The translations under genes and the position numbers were made by a program. Positions 12,175 to 23,002 of a stretch of DNA of 64,000 nucleotides are shown piece after piece. The notes beneath the pieces are model-generated. The model did no database searches, was not told the origin of the DNA, and worked only from the letters and a program-made list of their open reading frames with translations. The stretch's first letter is position 1. Every line of letters begins with the position of its first letter. This DNA is from Sipunculus nudus (lineage: Eukaryota > Annelida > Sipuncula > Golfingiida > Sipunculidae): assembly GCA_026874595.1 (NCBI GenBank), contig CM049319.1, positions 17,520,601-17,584,600 on the forward strand, in the 5' to 3' direction.

Positions 12175-13583
12175 TTGTTCAAGTCATGCAAAATCTATTA
12201 ACTTTAAGTCTTTTCATATACCTTATACACTTTACTCTGACACAATGTTGATACCCATGAGTTGAACATGGTATTTTCAAGATGCAAATCATCCTTGACT
12301 TGGTATATTCTTGATAAAGAGAGTTTAATCTATACCAAACTGTCCGTCGTCATGGTTACTGCACATGGTTGACTACATTTTACTTTTCTGAAAACAACCT
12401 TGGCGGAGATGCCCTTTCCGATGCTTTGCGTTTAAAATCAACTTCATTAATTTGATTTCTCAAAATAAATAAAATCCATTTTATAAAATAATTGTTTTAA
12501 ACGATTATTACGAAAGGTCCACCTTACGGTAACCTTATGAAATAAGGTTTCGGTATCAGTTCAGAGACCACAATTACACTGAAGTAAAAGAGATTTCGTC
12601 ACCCGTGTTATTTGAAGAATGGGTTTAAGTATGTGGTTAAATCTAATTATTTCCTGTGCTATACAAATTTCCAAAGTTGGTGCACATATTATAGGTGACC
12701 GCATAGTATTCTTGCCAAGATGTGCAACATTACTCATGTTGCTTCAGTTGAAAGAACAGCTAAGGTTAAAAGAAAACCTTCAGAACAAACCGTCTTTCCG
12801 CCGAAGTGGTTAATGTTTTATAAAAGTCCAAACAAATATGAAGTGCTTTGAGGTGAGCCATTCTCAGCTGAAGGGTGCGAAATATTTATCTGAACCACAA
12901 CCTTATCTTAATTGGTACAGAAACCACAGTTTTATCAAAAGCACGCTTAATATGCCCACGCGCCCCTGTTATTTTAGTTTTATAATTGGTCTAGTATCTC
13001 TTTAAATCAACGTGTCACGGTATAAATAAAATGTCCAACCTGTTAGGAGTCATGCATCGGTATGGTTCCCTCAATATTTGACGGTATGTGAGACATTAAA
13101 AGACGTTTTGGTGGCCATGTACAACTAGTTAGGCATGACATCTCTGGTTGTCGAGTGGAAGTACACCTCAGAGTAGACTGGTATGTGCGCACAAATGACC
13201 TCTATGGCAAAGGGAGCAGTCAGGATAATAAGGTTGCCTAGAGACCAAGTATCACTCGTTTAAGTAAGTATATTTAATACCCAAAAAATAACTAGCTTGT
13301 ACCTAAACTGGGTATACATTAATCGCATAAGCGCATGAAAAACTGAGTTCCGAGCAAATTTTTGTGAGACAAATTGTATATCTTATATAAATTGCCTTAT
13401 ATATTTGTTGAATCATGTATTAATATTTTTTAATTTTATGTAAACTGATGCTCTAAGTATTCAAAAATTATAAACGAAATAATATGATAAAGCTTTCATT
13501 AAATGAAAGGGGGAAATCGTTTTGGTAACAGAAAATAATATTAATCCCCAAAATAAGTTGACAATAAATTGCTACAAGACCCG

Positions 13584-13643
<60 letters not shown>

Positions 13644-14166
13644 CATGTTTCTGTGAGAGATCCCGGTAATCTGCACTGGATGACCGGTCAAGAAATCGTT
13701 CCGATGCATAGACTTAACAATCCAATTAAAATATTCACAATCAAGTCTGTATTTTTGGAGACGCCATTTTAATTAACCGCTGGATAAATTCATTACAGTT
13801 TGTAAATTTCATACTTTAACCCGTTGCCACAAGTACCGTTCAAAATTACTCTGAATTTGTGTAGTTAATTACTTCTCGCTTCTCTCATGTTAAAATTACA
13901 CTGATGACATATTTTTCATATTAACATAACTTTTCTTTTGCTCATTTCCTAGCCATTTGTAGCACTGTATTAATACAATGTATGTATCGTTCATTTCTCG
14001 TTCCCTATATTTTGTAATACAACCGAAGATATGTTATATAAGTCGGGTAGAATGCACAAGATTAAAGCCAGCTAAAAACAAATGCGAGTGAATCAAATGA
14101 CGAAGCAAGCTAAAATTAAAAAGCATAAGAGACACGTCCATTCATCATAATTTAAGCTTTGAATAT
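11813..14166. other. Intergenic with GA and TA microsatellites
   Basis: (GA)n at 12140-12171 and (TA)n at 13587-13642. Open frames at 11798-12001 and 12619-12813 show no domain or splice context. No gene supported. Confidence 0.5.
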
Positions 14167-14202
14167 TTGAATATTATATATTATAATAAACAAAGTAAAT
14201 AT

Positions 14203-14583
14203 ATGACATCGTTATCAGTGCATGTCGCCAATGATTCCTTGAAGGAGCCCTATCACCTGTCTGACCTTTATAAGTTAAAGGTAGCTTTTATAAAAAGAGG
14301 CCAGAAAACGTGGATATCGCCGCACAGAGGCTGCTTGTTTCGTTTATATCAACGTATTTATAATATGACAGGGCCCGCCGAAATAATCAAAAATATTCAA
14401 TATGGCAGCAAGTCAGATGAGCCAGAGCTTTGCAAATGGCGTTTTGCAACAAGTGACCTCTCTTCATCCGCATATATGCAACCTACCACCTTAGGTTACA
14501 TGTTTACAACAAAAAATTATCCTTGGATCGAAAATATATACAAAAGGAAGCCTAAAAATCACACAATTTGTTTCAAAAGGTAG
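14203..14583 (+). CDS. Unrecognised open reading frame (126 codons), doubtful
   Basis: The first ATG is at 14203 and the frame stays open to TAG at 14581-14583 in AT-rich DNA, giving a basic product of 126 residues with mixed composition. I recognise no domain, signal peptide or membrane segment. There is no clear acceptor before it or poly(A) signal after it. It could be a decayed transposon fragment, an orphan single-exon gene or chance. The length in a stop-rich background is the only reason to list it. Confidence 0.2.
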   Translation: MTSLSVHVANDSLKEPYHLSDLYKLKVAFIKRGQKTWISPHRGCLFRLYQRIYNMTGPAEIIKNIQYGSKSDEPELCKWRFATSDLSSSAYMQPTTLGYMFTTKNYPWIENIYKRKPKNHTICFKR

Positions 14584-14589
14584 GTGAAT

Positions 14590-15490
14590 GGGCACCTTTA
14601 AAAAGTATCATATCTGTCCTTTCCTTAGGGTTCCGTCTTCCGCCTACTCACCTGAAATCCGTATCGAAACTCAAGGTAAAAGTGTTTTAATGCTTGCAAG
14701 TAAACGTACATTAGCCGATACTTAATGTGCAGTTTTTAATTACATGCCTACAGTGATATGAGAATATGATAAGTTATTATTAAACTCAATACATAGTTCA
14801 GTCTTTATACCGATTGGTGGAAGCACCACAAAGTCTCGTGGCGTAAACAATGATTTATGAATTAATGTATTTTATCTTATTGCTAGATCTCTAAGTTCCG
14901 AAAAAATCAATCTAATTCAGAAGCATGTAGGTGAATATAAGATGGTAAAAAAAGTAACACATATGAAAAGTAAAGCGAATTAATAAGAATATAGCCTTCC
15001 CCTGCATGGTATACTTTTGATTATTAAGTACATGTACCAAGTGACACTATAGGGCGAATCTCTAACTTTTTGACCGGCGCCCTACTCTTAATTCCTGCTT
15101 GGCTATTTATTCATCGAAAAGGGTCACATATAAGAATGCATTATATAACCAATGCCGCTTTTGTTGATGGGTCAGGCGGGGCTTCGGGCACCTGCAAAAG
15201 AGAAAGTGAGCACCAATACAAAATAAAGTCGCGTCAACAATAAAACATGTGTGAACACAAATGCAAAATTCATTTGTGTATTTGGAGCATCGAACGTACC
15301 CGCATTTTAGTCTACTATCTAGCTAACTGGGGGTTAGCCAGACGGGCCATGCGCAATTTTGTTTCAGGATTTATTGAGGTGTACTATCGGCCGGCAGCGG
15401 AATTAAATAAAAGGGGCCGGACAATATCCACACATAGGAGCTACCTGCTTAATGTAAAAGATAACTAGATTAAAGCAATCGTCAAGCGAT
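14590..15490. other. Intergenic, nothing recognised
   Basis: No domain-bearing frame. The open frame at 15247-15468 is short and without context. Confidence 0.45.
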
Positions 15491-15496
15491 CATGAA

Positions 15497-15579
15497 CCCC
15501 CCCCCCCCCCAACTCTAACCCACCCCAACGGGCATGCACTCAAGTGACAAGTGAGCGATAATGGGGGGGGGGGGGGGGG
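15497..15579 (+). repeat. Poly-C and poly-G tracts 52 bp apart
   Basis: C14 at 15497-15510 and G17 at 15563-15579 face each other across 52 bases, so a single strand could fold into a C/G hairpin. Confidence 0.9.
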
Positions 15580-15659
15580 TAATTCTATGGAGTGGACGAC
15601 CTCAGAAATAAGATAAGGGTCAAAATATAAATTAAAACAAATACTATGCCCAAATTCAG

Positions 15660-17400
15660 TTTTTAGCAAACCTGTGAGCTTATGCGATGGTGCAGCGTCG
15701 TCCGTCGTTGCGTCGTGCGTCGTCTGTACGTTAACCATAGCTAACTTCAACTAAAAAATCGGCAGGAGCTAGTATCACCAAATTTTTTTGCAAATACATG
15801 TTATCAGTTATCTGAAAAACTCCATCGGATTTTGTTTATTTATTTCTAACTGCATTTTCTTTGATTCTGTAGGGGGAAAAGCCAAAAAAGCTTTAAAAAT
15901 CTTCTTCTCCGGAACTGTCCAGCCAAATTGTCCCATATTTCACAGATATAATCCCTGGAACAATCTTTCTTAAGTTTGTTCGAATGGTTCCAGTTCGGAG
16001 ATTTTTGGCCGAGTTACAGGAGGTTGAACTTAGTCATTTGACCAAAAAAGCACACTAAAATTTCATTCTCAGAAACGGCTAGAGCAATCATCACCAAATT
16101 TTATGCCAATGTTTGTCACATATGTCAAATCCAAATTTGAGGTATTGGTGGCGCCACCTACGTTGATCTGTTGTTTACAAGCGAAAATGTAATTTTAGAC
16201 TCTTCTAGCTTATACACTGTTTTATGATGAAACTGTTAAGCTGATTGGTTTAACCTTTACAAGAATAATTCTATGGTAGAGTTCTGCCAGGTTTATAAAA
16301 ATAGATTGGGTAAATGAAGCTTAAAAAAAGTAATGTAGCCAATTGAAAAAGGCTTTCTGTGTTTGAAAACAGATTTGACAATATACTGAGTTTCAGTAGC
16401 CAAGTCAAGAGGTCACTGGGTACAACCAGGTGGGGTCCAGACATCACCAAGGCAACTGACCTGGTTCTGTCTGGTGTCTAGACAATGTGTCTAGACATCT
16501 TGACAAAGCGTCTAGACCTCTAGACACATCGTCTAGACGCAGAATGCCCAGATAAGAACTATTGGAACTATATATTTTAACTATTTGAAAAAAACTTGGT
16601 TTGCATTTTTAGCGAATCTGTGAGCTTATGCAACAAAGCAATCTGTGTGGCGTTGTCCGTCGTCCGTCGTGCATCGTAGCTATCTCAAAAAGGGCAGGAG
16701 CTAGCATCATATCTCTGCATTGCTTGGACTTATCCCCCTGAAATTTTGCATGTGTATACATCCTGGAAAGCTTTCTTGATTTAATGACAGGTGGCGCCAC
16801 CTACATTCACATTAACGCTGCAGACATCCAAGCTTATATCTCGGGAACCATCTAACCGATTGGGCCAAAATTTTGCTTGTGTATAGATCTCACATAGCTC
16901 TTCATCATACGCAAAGCTGGGGGCGCCACCTGCAACCATTTTTGCACAGCGTCCATCTGTTCATCTGCCTTAGGATAAAATCACTAATATCTCGGCAGAG
17001 GTTTGACTTATCCACCTGAAATTTTGCATGTGTATACATCCTGGATAGCTTTCTTGAATTTATGACAGGTGGTGCCACCTACATTCACGTTAATGCTGCA
17101 GACATCCAAGCTCATATCTCGGGAACCGTTTGACCGATTGGGGAAAAAATTTGCATGTGTATAGATCTCACATAGCTCCAAATCATACACAAGATTGGTG
17201 GTGCCTCCTGCCACCATTTTTGCACAACGTCCTTCTGTTTGTCCGCTTCGGGATAAAATTACTCATATACAAGTAGTGGCTTGACTAATTTGCCTAAAAT
17301 TTAACATATGTATACAACTTGGACAGTTTTTTCTTTCTGGATTTTGTGGTAGGTGGCGCAACCTACATACAAATATCAGCTGCAAACATCCATGCTAATA
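15660..17400 (+). repeat. Dispersed repeat with ~278-bp internal tandem units
   Basis: Starts with Tyr/Cys-codon-like GTCGTCCGTCGT stretches. From about 16620 there are three tandem units about 278 bp apart. The landmark GAAATTTTGCATGTGTATAC lies near 16740 and 17018, with a diverged form near 17296. Each unit also carries a GGTGGCGCCACCTAC-like palindrome. Open frames on the minus strand here follow the repeat and are not genes. Confidence 0.65.
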
Positions 17401-19720
17401 TGCAACACACATCACTCTATTTCCCCTTGCCACTCAATCCATGCCTCACTTCACCTGTCCCACTCTAATTTCGGCGGATACACGTAGTCGCTTGTCGACT
17501 ACCAGTATTCTAGTTTTAAAATATCCAAGTCCGAAACTTGCAGGTCCGAAACGTCCATTTTGCTGAAATCATAATGACTAAGGAAGATATGCAGGGCATA
17601 AGAGGATTTTAAAATAAACCTTCATTCATACTCCCAAACTTTGCACAGGTTCGCATTAGGCCTGTAGGCCTTGTTAAAAACCAGCTTGTTCCAGACTAAA
17701 TGCCGAAAAAATGACAGAAGTAATATGAAAAAAAGAAAACATTAAATTAGTTGGGTTTGCACTCGGGTTGGTGGACCTAGGTAGGCCAGAAATGTTTAAC
17801 CCAAATCTGACTTTAGAAATAAACTCGTCGACCCCTGTAATTAATGCCTCTCCATCCTTTGGGGAGAGGCGCAAATTTGCAACAACAGATCCTGACCCTG
17901 CGTGGAGGTTGGAGTCTTGCAAAGGATTTGTTACCTCAGATTTGTTACGTCAGATATCATTGTTCCACCAATGTCTGTCTTTTCATATCTGTTTATTGTT
18001 GTTGTTTTTTTATGTGTTTAATAATTATCTAATGGCGTATGCTCACGTTAGCTAAAACTTGGAGTTAATCTGCTTACATGGTTTTGTCCCCTGTGTTACT
18101 TTACACAAAGTGTCGAAAGCTTTTTTATATATTGAAATTAAATAATGAAAAACAAAGGTCTTGCAGAAAAGAGGACGCGTAAATAGATTAAAATGCATCT
18201 GGAAATAGAAAATCACGTTTTGTCTGTTTGTACGTTTCCCAATTTTTTAATTTTATTAAATTCCTCTAAAAGTTGATTACCTTTTCATTTTTAGGTAGAA
18301 ACAATAAAAAGAAATAAAAATAGAAAATGAACAAGAGCTGAAAAAATTTCGACATGATATGTTAAAACACTAAACCAAGTACCGTAAAGTATCCATACAT
18401 CATTTTGGAATAGTTGTATTGTTAACTATATTTCACGCCCTGTAGTGATTTATTGCTTTATTCATTACTTACACTGTCATTCTGAAACTATAAACTTTGT
18501 GCCAATAAGAACAGATATACTAATATGAGCCAGCATTATCTATAAAAAAATAAAAAGGAAACCATGGGATCACCTTATGGCCCACTTTAAGTGGAAGAAT
18601 CGAGGCTCTCCGTGACAGCGTCATGCATTTGAATCCCTTTACATGCACCAGGGTTGTGAGTAAAGTGTATCTAAGAAAAGTCAAAACGTAACCGAAATCA
18701 TGGTGTCCATAAAGAGATTTTTTTGTGAGTATATGAGGTTGCCAGTTGTCTTTAATATGGTTGTGGATGTTCAGCATCGACGGAGGGATTTGCGCTCTAG
18801 GGAAGGCCCTCGAATTTATGACTGGATCACAACGTCTAAATTGGCAACAGTGAAAATTAACCTCACGGATACACCTGACAAATATGGGAAAACTGTCAGT
18901 TTTGTCACGTGATACAGACATGGAAAGGCTGTCACGTTGTTCCGTGAATTCGACCAGATGTTACGTAAAGCTATGTGAAGCTTCCACGAGGGCCCCCGAC
19001 TTACCGTGACTCGTAACGTAAGGCGGCGACCTGAATGGAACCAGCGCTTAGCAAAGTCTTCAGAGATACAACTCCGCAAGGATTATCAACAAAGACGATA
19101 AAAAAACTTGTGGCCTCACCCGAAGTTTATTTATTATATTCTAGACTTTGTATTTCCGTCTGTCTGTTTGTCTGTTTACAACTAAAAATGCGAAAACTTA
19201 TTATGGAGAACACAGATATTTTGTCCACACGTTTGTGAAATTTCTTGAGATGAAGGAGTGGAGGTCGATACTTCTATTCCACCATCTAGTGTATAGTGCT
19301 CGTAATGATCGCCTACTTTCGATTCCTGAGAGCCAGCATTTTTTCGGGATTTGTTAAAAGAAGCCATTACATGTGCTTGGTAAGTTGTATTACTTTTGTA
19401 ATAAAAAAAAAGATATAAAAATACGATCTTTTACGGACCCGAACACAGAGTGTCATTCGTCACCGACAGGTGTTGCAGGGTCTATTAATCGGAATTCCCG
19501 CACGATCACGATTGATGCATTGTTAGAATGTCCAATTATAATGTAGATTCACTGGTGCTGATATCTAGTGGTCAAATTTGGTACTAATCAATGGGACTCT
19601 CATCCCAGGAAACATTTTGTTAGGAATTACGTTGGGTTCAGAATGAAACAAGAGGCATACATTATGAGTGATATTTGTTTAAGTGCATCAATCCAGCCTA
19701 AAATATCAAGAAAAACAAAT
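17401..19720. other. Intergenic, low-confidence open frames only
   Basis: Overlapping frames on both strands at 17674-18055 and 18520-19367 carry no recognisable domain and no consistent splice sites. Nothing can be supported as a gene. Confidence 0.4.
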
Positions 19721-19724
19721 CACT

Positions 19725-19998
19725 CTGTAAGGTAAGGTGAAGTCTGTTGGGCTTTTTCACCCGAGCCTAATGACCTGTAGTTATCCCGGTTTCTCTAGCG
19801 TGAAGCGACTTAGAGAGACTTCGGACGCCAGTCCATCGCTGTAATATCGCAGGTTACCTTCCAAGTATTTACAGGTACCCATTTCTACGGCTGGGTGGAC
19901 CTTGCCTAAGTGTCTTTGCACGGTGGTGTCTGACCGGGATTCGAACTCACCCCCTCTCGGTTATGAGCCCGGCACCCTAACTATTACACCACCGCCCC
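19725..19998 (-). mobile_element. tRNA-derived SINE
   Basis: On the minus strand the head reads like a tRNA: GTGGTGTAATAGTTAGGG (A-box region), an anticodon-like loop CTCATAA, then GAGTTCGAATCCCGGT (B box and T-arm). The body includes CCACCCAGCCGTAGAAATGG and a tail block with AAACCGGGATAACTACAGG. Such tRNA-headed bodies are typical of animal SINEs. Without an intact cloverleaf it is not a working tRNA gene. I do not assign a named family. Confidence 0.8.
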
Positions 19999-20194
19999 CA
20001 CCATTTGTATGGTAATCACAGAAAACTCAATATTTAGTATATCATAGATAGACTCTCCGTGCAAGTTCAAAGGGACTGCTGCTGTGACAGAATTAGGTCC
20101 CTGCTTTTTCAGTAAATGGAAGGAGTTTAGTGTCCTAAAAGTCACTTATGTGATAAAATCAACGTTTAAGCACCTTTGTTTTCAGGCATCCTTC

Positions 20195-20600
20195 CGTCAG
20201 AGTTCGTTTCTACTCAAAACGATTCTTTTCCCGATAGTCACCTTGGGATGGCCGGGGCTACAAAATTCAAAATAAAAATTTGTTACATTTAAAGGAAACA
20301 TCTTCTATTTTTATTTAATAAGCGTACGCTTACAAAATATCACTTATTCCGTGAAGTCCGTACCATAAAAAAAAACACCCATGCTTATGTTATTTGCCTT
20401 GATATAATTCTAATCCAATATATGTGAACGGACTACATTACAGTCTTCACTATATATTAACCTATACGCCGTTAGTTAATGTATGTATAAGCCGGGGCCT
20501 ATACATACCGTATTGTATTGTCGGGGTCAGAATGTGACGCCCATAGACCCTGAAGAGCAACGTTTTACTCCCATGAGTCCGAGTCTGCGCAGTGTGCTTT
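20195..20600 (+). repeat. Dispersed ~400-bp repeat family, copy 3
   Basis: Same block order as copies 1 and 2, more diverged. It includes TTACAAAATATCACTTATTCCG, GTGAACGGACTAC and a final TGCGCAGTGTGC. Confidence 0.65.
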
Positions 20601-21890
20601 GCCATTCAGCAAAACCGTTGATCTAGTGCGTAAATTAATAAATAATACCTTGACAGGACAGTCCCCCGACAAAGAACTGAAAATATTGTAATCTGATGAA
20701 TTTGCGAGGTGTATCCATGGCAATTGACATATACACTGCAGTCATATCTCAGGCAAAAAAAATTTATTAGACTCTGAGAAAGATAAGTCCAAGATGAAAA
20801 ATAAAATAAAATACAATTAACCGGGGGAACAGTCAACAGTAATCTAAAGCGCGTTAGGCCGGTAAAATTATGAGGACAGTCAAATCATTGAACTAGGAGA
20901 ACCAAAATTTGATTGTAGGCGTGAATAAGGGATCTATGTTAGTGTAGCGCGCTGCTATGTACATCAAAATATATCATTGGCTGTATCACATAACATTTCC
21001 CCATATATAATGAGATATCGTAAGTCGTTCATTGGATAGGTCACCTCCCCCCCCCCCCCCCCCCCCCCAATCATCGAATATGATTTTAAGTTTAGCCTCA
21101 TTTCCCCTAAAATGATACAATATGAATCACATATAATACTCCGTTTCCTTTATGTGAATAACATAAAAGATGAAAAAATAGACAATTCGTAAGCCCTGAT
21201 TGATAAATAAAGTAAGCCCTTGTAGTTATATCACCTACATGACTAATAGTACAGGGAATTATAAAGGAATGCCAAGAATGCAGATAACCTCACTACATAG
21301 GGGACATGAAATTTGATATTATGGGCATGAGGCCTAAATTCTCTAGTTTCACTATGCTATCATAGTACAAACTCGTCTAAATTAAAAAGGGTGACTGGGT
21401 CACTTGTTGGTTAAAATGCAACTGATTTAATAATCTTATTTTACATAATCAGCAACAATTTATATATGCTTGGCGTTTTTTCTTGTAATATTATCATTTT
21501 CAATTATATTTTTTCTCTAGTCAGGTCGATATGAATTCATAATAGGCTGACTAGGTTATCGAGAAAATGGGTCGAGATTATAGTTAAATAATTAGTTATT
21601 ATAGTAAATAAATTATGTTCTTGTGCCACATCATGCCCTCATGTACATGTAGTTCTAATTGAACAATTTATAAATCCATCTAGATTGTTTGTTTTTTTTC
21701 AGTTAGAAATAGACAAGCAAAATGCTATGTAAATTTCCCCATAAATCTTTAAAAAATGCAAATAACACATCATTCATATTACACTGTTCCTTTTGCTGGA
21801 GAACTGGGTGAATTGAACAAGCGATATGTAGCCTAATAAAATGTGCCTATTACAAGTGAATGATTTTTTTTTACTTCACTGTGTCATTTT
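20601..21890. other. Intergenic with poly-C tract
   Basis: C21 near 21048-21068. Otherwise no gene or repeat recognised. Confidence 0.5.
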
Positions 21891-22046
21891 GAGACCACCA
21901 GACGACCGCGCCACCTGCTGGACAGGTAGTGACTCATACCTTTAAACGGATGTCGACCTAGTTAACGAGGCTGGCGATAACACGGCGAGTTGAATACATA
22001 AATACCGGTAGTTAATGATTAACTCATTCTGTACCTGAGGCCTGAG
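21890..22046 (+). promoter_or_regulatory. Candidate 5' UTR exon/promoter region of the tetraspanin gene
   Basis: A short CpG-containing stretch in AT-rich DNA ends in a strong donor, CTGAG|GTAAGTG, with the exon edge at 22046. The next acceptor (AG at 22957-22958) opens the exon with the tetraspanin start codon, so a non-coding first exon here is plausible. No TATA box seen. Inference only. Confidence 0.4.
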
Positions 22047-22799
22047 GTAAGTGAATACTTTGCTTATATTCTTATCAGCTTATCAGTTTGAACGCTTACA
22101 CCTTATTAGTAACGGGTTACCTTTAATAGACAGGTGTGTTCAATGATTAACGAAACACAGAGAGCTGACCGTACAGACTCCAAAAAGATAACGCTGTGCA
22201 CAAAAAAATCAACGCAATATTTCAGACGCCGCCTCACTTTACCAACAATCGAATAAAAATCAGTTATATGATTTGGAGATATTTCTGTGTTAATATAAGT
22301 GTGATATATTTGAATTTGTGTAGCATATTTGACCAATACCTGTCCAAAATTTAAAGCATTTTATGCTCTGTTTAGGTCGACCCAGTTACAAAATACTCCG
22401 CCATTTTCAAATGGTCTTTCTCTCATCTACTTCACAGATGTCTGAATTGTTTAATATAACATTAACAATCACAATTTTAGGATATTATTACTTTTTCCTT
22501 TGTTATTTATCATATATTTGATTATTTTTCCTCAACTCTGTTTTGGTTTTGAAAGCCGTCTTCAAAATAACTGCATTGTCTCTAGCCCGAATTTGCAGTT
22601 ATGGTATTGTATACAAAATCATGTTTAGCGTATGATATAGCATTAAAATGACTTTTTTATTACAATATTCAGTTTGTATTAATGACATAAAATTGCATTA
22701 TCAAATGATTATAATGCATTTATTTCATACATATTCTGCATAATCATATATAATAATGTTAAATATTCAAAGTTGGTTAAAATGGTTTCATAAACATTG

Positions 22800-22808
22800 G
22801 GTATATAT

Positions 22809-22860
<52 letters not shown>
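22800..22860 (+). repeat. TA microsatellite
   Basis: TA runs with one AAATA interruption, about 100 bases before the start-codon exon of the tetraspanin. Confidence 0.9.
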
Positions 22861-22862
<2 letters not shown>

Positions 22863-23002
22863 TATATTTATAAAAAAAGTTTTGTGTATAAAATATCCCA
22901 AATATGTGTAACTATAATTTGATATTTAAAAAATCCTTAATACTGCACTTCTTTTTAGGTCTGTAAGAGAGCAACAGATTTAGTGGTGACTAACAAGTGT
23001 TG

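Noticed and set aside
17674-18055. Overlapping frames of 82 and 95 codons on opposite strands
   Set aside because: No domain, and no acceptor/donor pair that fits either strand.
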